Shown: positions 1 to 10,472 of the stretch, piece by piece
Position numbering within the stretch: the stretch's first letter is position 1
Layout: every line of letters begins with the position of its first letter
Assembly: GCF_027943255.1 (NCBI RefSeq)
Contig: NC_072897.1
Coordinates: 17,422,044-17,486,043, forward strand
Direction of reading: 5' to 3'
From: Anastrepha obliqua
Taxonomy: Eukaryota > Arthropoda > Insecta > Diptera > Tephritidae
DNA length: 64,000 nucleotides
Position numbers and translations under genes: made by a program
The notes under the pieces: generated by a model
The model's input: only the letters and a program-made list of their open reading frames with translations
Databases searched by the model: none
Told to the model about the DNA's origin: nothing

Positions 1-1077
1 AATTCTTTATTATACATTGACTTCTCGATTTCTGTAACAAGTGAGTTAAGTGCTGTTTCGGTTGATTTCCCTTTACAGTACGCATGTTGTGAGATGCTGA
101 CCTTATTAGGGCTGATGTTAGCCCTAATATGCTCTTCTAAAATTCTTTCTAATGTTTTTAGCAGAAAGGAGGATAGGCTTATTGGCCTGAAATCCTTAGG
201 TGTCGTGTGTGAACTTTTTCCCGCTTTAGGGATAAAGACCACTTTTACCTCTTTCCATGTTGATGGGACACTTTTCAGTTTCAGAGCGGCCTTAAATATG
301 ACCGTCAACCACTCCATGATGTAGTTTAGTGAATGTTGTATTTGGGCCGGGAATAATCCATCTGGGCCCGGTGATTTAAATGATTTGAACGTGTTCACTG
401 CCCAGGTTATCCTAGTTTCAGTGATTATTTCTTCAATGTCAGAGTTCTGTCTTTCTGTACCATTGTTGATTAACACGTTAGATGATTCGTTGCTGGGAAA
501 GTGTGTGTCCACTAGCAACTTCAGAGTTTCGTCACTCGAAGTAGTCCAACTCCTGTCCGGTTTTTGGAGGTATCCGGTGGTATAGTGTTTTTTTGAAAGG
601 ATTTTACGCAGTCTGGAGGCCTCGTGTCACTTTCGCTCTATTAAACTGTCTTCTGCTGTCGTTTCTTAGTGTAGACAGGTCTTCTGACCACCAGGGCGGC
701 TTTTTCTTCCCCTCATACTTAATTAAGGGGCAAGCCTTGTTTAGCTCAGTTCTACAGACCTCCGTAAGGATTTGTACGTGTTCGTTCAATAATTCTCTGT
801 CTTCAATAGTAATAATTTGGGAGTTTGGAAGTCTTTCCTTAAGTTCCCGTTTATATATATGCCAGTTGGTCTTTTTCAAGTTCCTGCCGGCGGGCGGGGC
901 CCGTGAGCTGTTTCCCCCAAATTTTATTTCTATGTAACGATGATCGGAGTAAGAGTGTTCATTCAGAACCCTCCACTGCGTCATCTTTTCGTAGAGGGTT
1001 TGACAAACTAGCGTAATATCAAGAACTTCTTGTCTATTGCGCGTAATAAATGTAGGTTCGTTGCCTTTGTTACACAC
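1..1077 (-). pseudogene. Element B: LOA/R1-type LINE, EN tail and RT, truncated at window edge
   Basis: Reading the minus strand, 604-1077 encodes the end of an apurinic-type endonuclease (motifs TFITRNRQEV and SDHRYIEI) and the linker to RT. A deletion of about 116 bp, not a multiple of three, then shifts the frame (tail VTRGLQTA then stop). From about 600 down to 1 the early RT domain is open in another frame, with motifs FKSPGPDG and DFRPISLSS, and is cut by the window edge. This copy keeps the Asp of the SDH endonuclease motif, unlike U1, U2 and U5. Confidence 0.85.
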
Positions 1078-1206
1078 TAAAAGCTTGTTGTAATTAAATA
1101 AAGCATATTTTAAGTTTTTGAAACTGATTGTATGTAGTAATTTTTAAATACTAAAACACATTGATTCAGTCCTATTGAAATGTAATGATCTTTGATATTT
1201 ATTTAA

Positions 1207-1243
1207 GGGCTCCAACGCGAGCGAAGCCGCGGGTAACAGCTAG
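1207..1243 (+). mobile_element. Helitron-type 3' terminus fragment
   Basis: A GC-rich short hairpin (CGCG arms around AGCGAAGC) is followed by a terminal CTAG and then T, the layout of a Helitron 3' end. The same terminus closes the complete Helitron at 60891-61433. The left border is unclear: 1080-1206 has no coding potential and may be Helitron body. The end abuts the TA tail of the SINE. Confidence 0.6.
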
Positions 1244-1530
1244 TATATATATACATATAATTGGCGCGTACACTTCTGTTAGGTGTTTGGCCAAGCTCCT
1301 CCTCCTATTTGTGGTGTGCGTCTTGATGTTGTTCCACAAATGGAGGGACCTACAGTTTCAAGCCGACTCCGAACGGCAGATATTTTTATGAGGAGCTTTT
1401 TCATGGCAGAAATACACTCGGAGGTTTGCCATTGCCTGCCGAGGGGCGACCGCTATTAGAAAATTTTTTGTATAAATTTTGCTTTCACCGAGATTCGAAC
1501 CAACGACCTCTCTGTGAATTCCGAATGGTA
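1244..1530 (-). mobile_element. tRNA-derived SINE, head-truncated
   Basis: On the minus strand a Pol III B box (GGTTCGAATCTCGG, revcomp of 1489-1502) lies near the head. The body includes the segment reading GTACGCGCCAATTATAT and ends in a TA-rich tail at 1244. The A-box half of the tRNA-like head is missing beyond 1530. The same body occurs in plus orientation at 5746-5905, so each array unit holds an inverted SINE pair. Confidence 0.72.
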
Positions 1531-1558
1531 AAAATAAATTCACTATACAAATGGTGAA

Positions 1559-1670
1559 AATTTGGCAAAGACGGTTCGTAAAACTCGAACATTTTTGGGT
1601 CATCGTGAAGCACCTTGTCGGACCGCAATACAGAAATTGGTGAAAAAATTGGAGCTGGATAAGTTAGTGA
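1559..1670 (+). pseudogene. Tc1/mariner transposase relic, N-terminal part (interrupted)
   Basis: Encodes REAPCRTAIQKLVKKLE, typical of the N-terminal helix-turn-helix of a mariner transposase. It is interrupted at 1670 by LINE C; the rest of the relic resumes at 4300. Confidence 0.75.
1661..1670. repeat. Left target site duplication of LINE C
   Basis: AAGTTAGTGA is repeated at 4290-4299 and occurs once at the empty site in the other five units (for example 12684-12693). It therefore marks a single insertion into the mariner relic. Confidence 0.92.
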
Positions 1671-3524
1671 GACTTAGCCGTATTCTGTCCAAGGATCATT
1701 CAATGGCTTCTTGGGTCAAGAGGCCGGATGGCACTTGGACTTCTACGGCGGAAGAGTCTCTAGAACTTCTTTTAGATACACATTTTCCGGGATGTAGCAC
1801 CCATGACAGTGATGCTGGGAGAATCCGGCGGAGCCGATATGACCCACAGCATCTTGTCGATGTAATAGTTACGAAAGAGAAGGTTGCATGGGCAATCAAA
1901 TCATTCTTACCTTTCAAATCTCCAGGCCCTGATGGGATCTTTCCTAAGATGTTACAGGAAACTCTTGATAGTATTCTACCATGGCTAATGGAAATTTTCA
2001 AAGCGTGTCTAAATCTAGGTTATATTCCAAACAGCTGGAAACTTGTTAGGGTCGTCTTCATACCAAAGGCAGCCAGAAGAGGACATGAATCAGGACTTTA
2101 GGCCGATCAGTTTGTCGTCCTTCCTTGTTAAAACTTTGGAACGGCTTTTAGATATGCACATTAGAAGTTCGCTGGAGCGCTGTAGTATATCAAATGCACA
2201 ACATGCTTACCTCAAAGGCAAATCGACGGAGACAGCGCTTCACGAGGTAATCCGAACAATAGAGGGGTATCTAGTAAACACACAGTATACGATGGCAGCT
2301 TTTCTTGACATAGAGGGCGCATTTAATAACGTTAGCACGAATGCTATCCAACGGGCGTTAATAGACTTAGGGGTGGAAAATTGTATCACCAATTGGATCA
2401 TCTCTATGCTAGAAACCAGGATCATTAGAGCTAATATGGGTAACATCAACATAACTAAGAGAGTCCACAGGGGTACTCCACAGGGGGGAGTACTATCTCC
2501 ACTTCTTTGGTTATGTGTGATTAGCAAAATCCTAATAAAACTTAATAGAGGAGGGGTAAAAGCGGTGGCGTACGCAGATGATGTGGTGCTAATGGCGTCA
2601 GGACTGTGTCCTAATACGATCAGTGGGATCATTCAAAGGGCGTTAGGCGAGCTTAATTCTTGGGCAACAGGCTGTGGCTTAAGTTTAAACCCGCGTAAAA
2701 CAGAACTCATGCTCTTTACCACCAGATACAAGGTACCACGCTTTACCCTACCAAATTTTAATGGACAAACCCTCTCACTTTCACCCAGTGCAAAGTACTT
2801 AGGGGTAATTTTGGACTCCAAACTTAGCTGGAAATTAAACGTCGAAGAACGGGTAAGGAAAGCTGAAATTGCTCTATATGCCTGTAAACGTATGCTTGGA
2901 AGAAGATGGGGTCTTCAACCTAAGCATACATTATGGTTGTACAAGGCGGTTATACGACCAATTTTATCGTATGGTTCGGTAGTTTGGTGGAAAGCTCTAG
3001 GGAGAGATTACAACATCAAATTACTCGGCAGAATACAAAGATCAGCCTGTGCAATAACGGTCGGCGCAATCAGATCATGTCCTAGGGAGGCTCTGAACGC
3101 ACTGACACACGTTATTCCAATAGACCTACATATTAAGAAGACGGCAACCATGAGTGCATTTAGGTTAAACGAAGCGGGCCGCTGGAAAGAAAACACTTAT
3201 GGTCATGCCAGTCTACTATTGCGGCAAACTCAGTTAACCTCGGTGAGAACTGACTACATCGTCCCGACGGTAACATTCAATAGGAATTTTGCCACTCTCT
3301 TTCCATCTAAGGAAGAGTGGAATAAGGGATTCTCATTAAACAACTTCGACACTACAGTCTATACAGATGGTTCTAAAATGGATTGTGGTGTTGGAGCTGG
3401 TATATATTCTCATAGACTTAAAATTGAAAAATCTGTGCGCCTCCCCAATACCTGCAGTGTCTTCCAGGCGGAAGTACTGGCAATTGGGGAAGCTTGTAGG
3501 CTACTAATCACAGACTTCTTTTAA
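1671..3524 (+). pseudogene. LINE C reverse transcriptase
   Basis: Motifs in order: KSPGPDGIFP, DFRPISLSSFLVKTLER, QHAYLKGKSTETAL, FLDIEGAFNN (first catalytic Asp), GTPQGGVLSPLLW, AYADDVVLM (catalytic YADD) and KYLGVILDSKLSW. The RNase H domain starts near 3358 with YTDGSK and QAEVLAI. A frameshift between about 2060 and 2100 (the upstream frame stops at 2101, the downstream frame is open from 2043) and another near 3520 break the polyprotein. The RT family is clear; LOA versus I clade is inferred from RNase H and motif style. Confidence 0.9.
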
Positions 3525-4185
3525 GAGCAATATCGCTATTCTCTCGGATAGCCAAGCTGCAATCCAGGCACTGGATTCAGCGACTACAACCTCAATGGTG
3601 GTGGAACAAAGTAGGAATAGCCTTCCCACCTTGAGCGAAAAACATAATGTTACCTTAATCTGGGTCCCAGGACATCGGAATATTGAAGGTAACGAAAAAG
3701 CAGATGAACTGGCAAGAGGGGGATCTGCCATGAATAACGCTCTTGCAGAACCGGTATTCACACCATTAGGTGCAGTCAAGAGTACAATTTCCCTAAAATA
3801 CCTCCGAATGGCGGAGTGTAGATGGAGGGGCCAGACGAAATGCAAAATCAGCAGAACGCTATGGCCCACCTACAACCTTAAACAATCATCAATATTGTTA
3901 AACATGAAACGACGGGATGCCTGGAGACTAACGGCAGTCATAACTGGCTTTTGGTCTGTCGGAGAACAGGCAGCCAAAATGGGCATCCCTCACAACACAT
4001 ACTGTCATAGTTGCAAACAACCGGAGAAAAAGGAAACAATCTTCCTTTTCCTCTGTGAATGCCCTGCCCTATGGAAGGACAGAATGTTAACCCTGGGCAA
4101 ACCGCTGTTCGAGGAGCTCGAACAACTGTCTGGCTTAGATGTCAACAACCTAATAAGGTTCCTGAACCGCACAGACTGGGTATAG
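3523..4185 (+). pseudogene. LINE C RNase H C-terminal half and Cys-rich tail
   Basis: This continues the RNase H in a shifted frame: LSDSQAA (third acidic residue), then WVPGHRNIEGNEKADELAR (His and final Asp). The first acidic residues lie in the preceding ORF, so the domain is complete apart from the frameshift. A C-terminal CHSC...CEC segment resembles the Cys/His motif of LOA/R1-type ORF2 proteins, with the usual His replaced by Phe (FLFLCECPAL). It ends at TAG, 4183-4185. Confidence 0.88.
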
Positions 4186-4289
4186 TCATGCCGTAAATAA
4201 CAAGTTGGTAACGAGGATGTAGCAACAAAATGGTGCGGAAGCGCTAGTTGGATTCAGGATGAATCACCACTCTAACCAACCAACCAACA

Positions 4290-4299
4290 AAGTTAGTGA
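4290..4299. repeat. Right target site duplication of LINE C
   Basis: Second copy of AAGTTAGTGA, directly after the AACC-repeat tail. The mariner relic resumes here. Confidence 0.92.
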
Positions 4300-4774
4300 T
4301 ATGAAGAATAAAACCCGTGCACGTCGCTCAAGAACAACCGAAAATATTGCTGTTGGAGCTGAAAGTGTTGAAGAAAACCCAGGGTTATCCATTCCTAGTC
4401 GTTCTTTGGAATTAGGCATGAAAATGATCCGGAATTACGTCGAAATTACGAAAAATCAACTTGAGTGATTTTGGCCCGTTTCCACCTCGATGGCTTGGTC
4501 AGCAAGGAACTATCCTCAACGTGTGACTGTTTGGTGCGGTTTATAGTCAGCAGTAAATGTCTGTTCTGAATTTTGTTAGACATTAAATAAATAAATATAT
4601 AAATAAAATGAACCTGGGGCAACAGTTACGGTGAACGGATTGCGCTATCGAGAGATGATTAACGATTTTTTATGGCCGGAATTGGATGGTATTGATCTGG
4701 ACAACATTTACTTTCAACAAGACGGCGCTACGTGCCACACAAGCAACGAAACTATTGGTCTTTTATCAAAATAG
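4300..4774 (+). pseudogene. Tc1/mariner transposase relic, remainder
   Basis: Encodes TRARRSRTTENIAVGAESVEENPG (quoted in part: RRSRTTENIAV, SVEENPGLSIPSR), then FHLDG, PQRVTVWCGL, and near the end WPELDGIDLD and FQQDGATCHT, which holds the second catalytic Asp of the DDE/D domain. Several stops, a deletion of the central block and an AT-rich insertion at about 4580-4610 make it non-functional. The C-terminal third is absent; the Jockey fragment abuts at 4775. Confidence 0.82.
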
Positions 4775-5745
4775 CACCTCTTATTGGAAAACCCTTTATA
4801 TGCCTTGATTAGTCGCTCTGCTAATGCTTTTCCTGTTATCATTACCTTTCGCGTCATATGCGAGTGCTTTTTTATGTTTTATTCCTGTTATGATGCAAGT
4901 TATTATTTCGCGTGTATTCGTCCTTTTTATTTTTGTAAAATCATAATGGAAGTTGTTTTGGTTGTAGATTTTCTTTTCTTCGTCATTTGATAGAACTTTT
5001 TCAAACTAATTTGCCAAATTTTTCGCCTTTTCCTTTTTTGTAAGGGCCCATTAATTGTCATTTTTCTTTAATAGTGGTTGATGTTTTACTTGTGCTTTTA
5101 ATGCTTTAGTAAATTTCCATAAAGTGTAGTTTGAATCTTGATTGGGAGTCAGGTTCTTTAAATAGTTTTCGGGATCTTTGTTATTTCTTTTGTAAAAGGT
5201 ATCCTTTAGAATATTTGTAGCTAGGTTTAGTTTTCTTTTGTCGTCAGGTGATCTACTTTTTTGCCATCTTTCACTGAACTTTCTTTTTTCAATAATTTGC
5301 TTCTTAATAGAAATGTCAGTTACTGCCGTATTTGTTCTATTTGCTTGCTTTGGTGCCGATCTGATCCCAGCTTCTAGGAATACGTCGTTGAAATGGATAA
5401 TGGCACGTTCAATGTCAAGTTGCGCTTTTAATATCACATTTGATATAAGTTGATCATTAATATGGTGACGGAAATTTTTCCAGTTGGTCCTGTCATTAAG
5501 TATGCGATAAGATGTATTTATCGATTTAATGTAACTTACATATTCAAGTAATATCGGCGAGTGGTCAAAAGAAAGTTCATAGCACGACTGAATTGTTAAT
5601 TGGCTATGGCCTATGTTATTGACTATTCAAAAATCGATAAAGTCTGGCATTTTCTTTGAATCAGTAGGCCAAAAGGTAGCTTCACCGGTACTTATAAATC
5701 TGCAATTGTTTTTGTTAATTGCGTTTATGAGAATACACCCCCTTT
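4775..5745 (-). pseudogene. Jockey-type LINE fragment: EN C-terminus to pre-RT linker
   Basis: On the minus strand, 5745 to about 5450 encodes the end of a Jockey-clade endonuclease (FISTGEATFWPTDSKK, LSFDHSPILLE with the catalytic DH pair). The open frame 5051-5437 follows, covering the EN-RT linker (KFSERWQKSRSPDDKRKL, NYLKNLTPNQDSNYTLWK). Below 5051 it decays through stops. No RT core is left. The fragment is truncated at both ends. Confidence 0.82.
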
Positions 5746-5905
5746 CGAGTGTATATCTGCCGTTCGAAGTCGGCTTGAAACTGTAGGTCCCTCCATTTGT
5801 GGAACAACATCAAGACGCACACCACAAATAGGAGGATTAGCTCGGCCAAACACCCAAAAAGGGTGTACGCGCCAATTATATATATATATATATATATACA
5901 TATAT
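5746..5905 (+). mobile_element. SINE fragment, plus strand, with TA tract
   Basis: 5'-truncated copy of the SINE seen inverted at 1244-1530. It contains the GCCGTTCG...GGCTTGAAACTG and GGGTGTACGCGCCAATTA segments and ends in a TA tract at about 5877-5898. It has an internal deletion near its start, between CGAGTGTAT and ATCTGCCG. Confidence 0.75.
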
Positions 5906-6457
5906 TTCGCATCCCTTGTAGTTGGTGGTAATGGCTACGTCCACATAGGAGCATTTTACTTCCTTCAAAACACATAAAATAATAAAAGCATATATACTTA
6001 CTAGTCAATAGTTAATAGTGCAACAACGTTACCTTGATAGATTACCAAGGGCTTTTAATTTCAGTTTCTATCACTTTTACCACGATATAGCAGGTTTAAA
6101 ATCGAGGTTTTTATTTATGTATAAAGTATTTCTTATAAATGTTTGTATAGTGAAGAAATATTGTTAGATATTTAGCAAGGAAATTATTGTACAATATTGC
6201 AACTCTTTATTTGTTCAAAGTGTCAAGATTGTTGCACTGAAAACAGAATGAGTGATATCTTTCAAGAGAACACCGTCAGCGGGTGGAAATCTTTAGGCAA
6301 GGAGGAAGATGTTCACAGTGAGTTTTTGTTTTTCAACTTAAGTAAATACTTAGTCTTGCCATGAATTCTGTGCCATTCCGTTATTTTTGATTCTGTTCAT
6401 ATGCATTATCTACTAATAAATTATACTCAGTTTCCTAACAAATTTCGCTTGTTAACA

Positions 6458-6796
6458 ATGGAGTGGGAAGCTAAGGAAAATGGGATTGCACTGATTACAT
6501 AACATAAGTGTGGTGGAGCAAGTGAGATTTTCGAATTGCTTAAAAATTTTAATATTTCGAGAATGTTTGTCTACCGCACGATCAAACGCTTTTCCCAAAC
6601 GTCTGAAGTGACAGACAGAAAAAGAAGTTTTTAATAATCAAAACGACAACATCTATGCTAAACCTTCTAAAGACGCCAAAATTTTAGGGTTCAGCGTGAC
6701 CACCAGCGAGCCTCCGTAATGATTCGTTGTGGAATGTCTTCTGCATTTGCTGAATGGCATAATCGTTTGAAAGCAAATGGTGACCATTTCGAATGA
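6458..6796 (+). pseudogene. Second mariner-like transposase relic
   Basis: Encodes a paired-type helix-turn-helix remnant with stops: HKCGGASEIFELLKNF then VYRTIKRFSQTSEVTDRKRS. A short C-terminal piece follows (DHQRASVMIRCGMSSAFAEW, KANGDHFE, stop). The catalytic core is deleted. It is not the same family as the mariner at 1559-4774. Confidence 0.62.
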
Positions 6797-7998
6797 AAAC
6801 TAAATTTTTTTTTTAATATTTGCATGATGAAATAAAACTAGCTTCATTAATAAAAGTATTATAATTTCATATCTTTAACGGACTTAACTTATAACAGGGC
6901 AAAATAAATGAGTATGATAAGTGTTTTACCGCATGGTAGTACAGCAGCAGTACGTTCATTTTCCACAGTGAAAGTTATATTATTGCCCAAAAGAGAAATT
7001 CCTTAAAAACTTAAGAAAAAGAGGCACAATTAACAACATTATATTTTCCAAAGAAATGTGTCTTGAACATGAAGTATTTTTTCTTTCAAAAGATTTAATA
7101 AGTTTATATAAGAAATTTAATTTTAAAGATGGAAACTTTGTTCCGAGGACCTAAATGTTTTCATATGTTCTGTTCTTAAGAACTGCATTTCACTAAATGA
7201 ATTGCATTTATACGTAGAGGGTGAATTCCTACATTTAAAAGTACAAAGTATTAGTCTCTTTCATTTCTACACTTCAGTAGATTATAATGCCAAATATGCG
7301 GAACCACGGTTAGATGCTGATTTCAACTAGTTTGCGTTAGTTATAAATTTTCTTTAAGAACGGTTTAAAAATATAAGAGATTAATTCTTTGCATTTTTAC
7401 ATTTAGGAACCCATCCATATTAACACAAAGTAACATACTACATATAATTTTCAAATTAGTGTACACGATAAGTCGAAAAGTTATTAACCGATCTCCTTGA
7501 AATTTTGCTCACATCTTTTTTATGATATTACTTTCTATGTGAATTTACAAGTTTTCGAAAGTTTTGCGAAAAAATAATTTTTTCGAAGCAAAAGTATTAG
7601 GAAAGTTCGCCCCAAAACTCATTTTTTAAGCATTTTATTTGTTATTATGACCTTAGTAAACAAAAAAATGTTTGGACTTTTGTATTCAAGTCTGACGCCG
7701 ATAATACAATGCCCGCCGATTGAGAAGCCTCGCTGCAACCTTCCTGGAAGAATTGAGCCATTTTAAATAATTAAAATAAAAAAAAATGTATATTATTTTA
7801 ATGTATAAATACCAATTTTGAAAAAAACATATCGACTTCGTCGAGAGTGCGGTCAAAAATTCAAAATTGAAATTTGAAAAGGTCGAGCCAAGGAGCACCA
7901 GGAGATTTGGTGGCTCCTAAAACACTCAGGCTAAAGAACACATTGCATTTATAGCTCTGGAATGGGGGTATATAGTCAAGGAGGGAAGGAGAAAAGTA
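6797..7998. other. AT-rich DNA without recognisable gene; distal tail beyond element A RNase H
   Basis: 6797-7680 is AT-rich with no credible ORF. It contains an 86-bp block starting near 7490 that is absent from U1, U2 and U5. 7686-7898 has a short minus-strand ORF of low complexity. 7980-8040 is a purine-only-like tract (GAGGGAAGGAG... AGAGATAG) that follows element A's reading frame on the minus strand and may be its 3' UTR. Confidence 0.5.
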
Positions 7999-8451
7999 TC
8001 AGAGAAAGAGATAGGAAAGAATAGAGACAGAGATAGAGATAGTTAGTCCTGTGAGAATTTTCCAGATTCTTTGGCAAATCTGTAAATATCCTCCAGTTTT
8101 CCCGGAACCCATATAAGTACAAGCCTGTTTTGTCTTGCATTTACATTCTTGAACAATCTTTGAGGTTTGCTTCGCGTTCTCCAGGGCCTTCAATGCAGCC
8201 TGACTATCACTGAAGACTCCAATCTGTTTCCCGCTCCCTCTTCTCTCGATTATTAATTCGGCTACTTTTAGGATAGCAAAAACTTCTGTTTGGAAAACAG
8301 TTGCCATTCCCCCCATAGCATAGTGATACTTATTACTATCGTTTAAGTACCATCCGGCTCCAGACCCTATTTCATTCTTGGACGCATCGGTAAAGAAAAT
8401 ATCCGTCAAACCTCCCTGCATGCATTCTGGATTGCTCCATTGCTCACGCAA
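7999..8451 (-). pseudogene. Element A RNase H (U0)
   Basis: Contains FFTDASKNE, VFQTEVFAI and FSDSQAAL, the first three acidic residues of LINE RNase H. Glu is retained here, as in U5 but unlike U1-U4. U0 alone lacks 21 bp near 8140, which replaces the KKHNSVARQN stretch. The last RNase H motif (HxxxxGNExAD) is missing in all units. Confidence 0.85.
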
Positions 8452-8984
8452 TGGAAATCTGACATCAAATTTCCTTCCAAATGAAACTGTGGTGCCAAAA
8501 ACAGTGGATACTGCTCCGACAGCAACTTAAAGATTTCTCTGTGTCCCGAAGTTCCATCTTCGTGCCAGAAACCATATTTATGGAGTCTACACATTGCTTT
8601 TATTGCTTCCGATTGTATCTTAAGATTCAGGGGCAGCAAATCAAGCATAGCATTTAGGGCATCACCAGAGGTTGTACTCATGGCACCCGTGATGCATAAA
8701 CATACACTTCTTTGCAGCCTGTATAGTTCCCGGATTGAGGATTTAACCATGCTCCGTCGCCACCAGACCACAGAAGCGTAAGTGATGATTGGTCTGATAA
8801 GTGCTGTGTATATCCATAGGACCACAGCAGGTTTCAGACCCCAGGTTTTGCCAAAGGCTATACGGCATTGCTGAAAAATCTTCAATGCACGGTTCACCTT
8901 CAGTGAAACGTGTGTCTCCCAAGTCAGCTTTTTATCCAAGATTACTCCTAGATATTTAACTTCGTTGGAAAGACCAAGTGTCAC
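8406..8984 (-). pseudogene. Element A RT thumb and connection (U0)
   Basis: Begins after an in-frame TAA at 9024-9026. It carries VKYLGVILDKKLTWETH, TWGLKPAVVLWIYTALIRP and VVWWRR, the LINE RT thumb signature. A frameshift at its end (tail IQNACREV) disconnects it from RNase H. Shared by all units. Confidence 0.85.
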
Positions 8985-9023
8985 ACCTTTCAGTGTTGGA
9001 AGACTGAGTCCACCAAATTTCCG

Positions 9024-10127
9024 TTATCTCGTAAACAAGACTATGGTTGTTTTGTTCGGATTAACGGAAAGACATTGTCTCATGCACCAGTCATCGATTT
9101 TGTTAAGAAACCTCTGCACTTTCGTGCAAAGCCTCCTTAGGGATTTATCCGATGTTAGCACACAGACGTGGTCCCCATATGCTTGGACGTGAAAGCCGAG
9201 TTCCTGCATCTCCACTAATAGAGAGTCTACGACGAAGCACCATAGCAGCGGAGAAAGAACACCCCCTTGGGGACATCCTTGCTTGGCCCTGACTGTGATT
9301 TGTTCGTCACTGCTCCCACCAGCGGTTAACAGCCTCTCAGAGAGCATGGAATATATCCATTTTATAATGGCTTGATTAACTCCGTGTCGTTCGGCAGAAG
9401 AACATATCGAGCCGAAAGTGGCATTATCAAAAGCTCCCTCAATGACCACGAACACGCCCATTGTGTATTCGTCAGCTTCCAGCCCGGCTTCAAACTTGCT
9501 AGCCAGATCGTGTAAGGCTGATTCACATGATTTTGCACTCTGGTAAGCGTGTTGATTTCTACTAAGTGGACTTCTCGGCAATACCCCCACTCGAATATGT
9601 TTCTCCACCACTCGTTCCAGACTTTTCAACATGAACGATGTCAAACTGATTGGTCTAAAACTTTTTGCTAGGGAATAGTCATCTTGTCCTGGTTTCGGAA
9701 TTAATACTACTCTTACGCGTCGCCATTGGGATGGTATATAACCAAATACAAGACAGGCTATGAAGATCCTTTTCAGGGCCTCAATCAGCCTGTCTCCTCC
9801 TTTTTTAAGAATTCCTGGATATATTCCGTCAGGTTCAGGGGACTTAAAGTTCTCAGAGGAAGACAAGGAAAACCTTATCGATTCCCTTGTCACTATCCGA
9901 CTAGCAATATACCAGCTGTACCTAGAGGTTCCACCGTTGCTACCGTTATTGTTCATGCCACTCTCTGCTTCAGAGAGAGTTCTACTACCCGGAAAATGGG
10001 TTTCGAGTAGAGCATTAAACGTTTCCGATTTGGAAAAGGTGTATGAACCATCAGGTTTTCGAATGGAATCCAGCCTTACTGAACGGTCTAGATGAAGGAC
10101 CTTACAAAGTCTCGCTGTTTCCCTCAT
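9024..10127 (-). pseudogene. Element A reverse transcriptase core (U0)
   Basis: RT motifs: KSPEPDGIYP, SFRPISLTSFMLKSLER, NQHAYQSAKSCESAL, CPQGGVLSPLLW. The first catalytic Asp is replaced (VFVVIEGAFDN instead of a D before IEGAFDN), as in every unit. U0 also has YGDH where the others have YGDD. It stops at LFTR followed by TAA. Confidence 0.88.
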
Positions 10128-10472
10128 TTCTTCGACGTTACTGCAGAAATTTCTATAGGATTCAAGTTTGGCTTTCCGTAGTTTTTTCTTATATTCTGTC
10201 TGTATAAGTCGATGATAAGCTCTGTTTTAGTCTTCCAGGCCTTATTAAGAAGTTTCCTCGACCGTACACGAAGCTCTGCCTGAGTGGACACAGTTCCTCA
10301 AAGCAATTGATTAAAGTACCTTCCAATTTCTAATAAGTATCTTCAATCATTTCTACGGATTTGAGTTTTTTCAGGTTTGGTAATCGCTCTGTTACAAGCT
10401 CACCATACCTGTCCCAGTCCACATTTCGAGGATTCCTACCGGAAGGTACTGATATTGTGTCAATTCCCAGTC
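10128..10472 (-). pseudogene. Element A endonuclease tail and EN-RT linker up to the chimeric junction
   Basis: Minus-strand reading from the junction at 10472: LGIDTISVPSGRNP, then WDRYGELVTEQLPNLKK, an in-frame TAG, a frameshift near CPLRQ, and a lysine-rich linker leading to the RT ORF. The same stop and frameshift occur in the native copy at 52170-52380, so they are older than the array. Confidence 0.8.

Larger units (their letters stand above)
1671..4289 (+). mobile_element. Element C: 5'-truncated LOA/I-type LINE inserted only in U0
   Basis: This is a 2619-bp insertion, absent from all other units and flanked by a perfect 10-bp duplication. It starts inside ORF2 between endonuclease and RT, so it is 5'-truncated, as expected of target-primed reverse transcription. 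It carries RT, RNase H and a Cys-rich C-terminus. It ends in a roughly 100-bp 3' UTR with an AACC-repeat tail (about 4274-4289) instead of poly(A). Its RT is close to that of element B. Confidence 0.92.
1..10472. repeat. Tandem array unit U0 (partial, left end outside window)
   Basis: First visible copy of the 8.4-kb unit. Base 1 corresponds to base 10908 of the next unit, so about 435 bp of U0 lie outside the window. It is longer than the other units because a plus-strand LINE sits at 1671-4289. It also has a private deletion of about 116 bp in element B near 611 and lacks 13 bp near 6053. The stretch 5907-6457 shows no gene. Order: B (-), Helitron end, SINE (-), mariner relic split by LINE C, Jockey fragment (-), SINE (+), mariner-like relic, AT-rich DNA, element A (-). 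Confidence 0.93.

Noticed and set aside
1185..1391. Plus-strand ORF and its copies in all units
   Set aside because: It lies across the Helitron end and the minus-strand SINE. It is a chance frame, repeated only because the unit is repeated.
1489..1502. Functional tRNA gene
   Set aside because: Only the B-box half is present. No acceptor stem or cloverleaf can be drawn.
5877..5898. TA tracts as origins or CRISPR-like repeats
   Set aside because: Simple microsatellite tails of SINE copies, with variable length.
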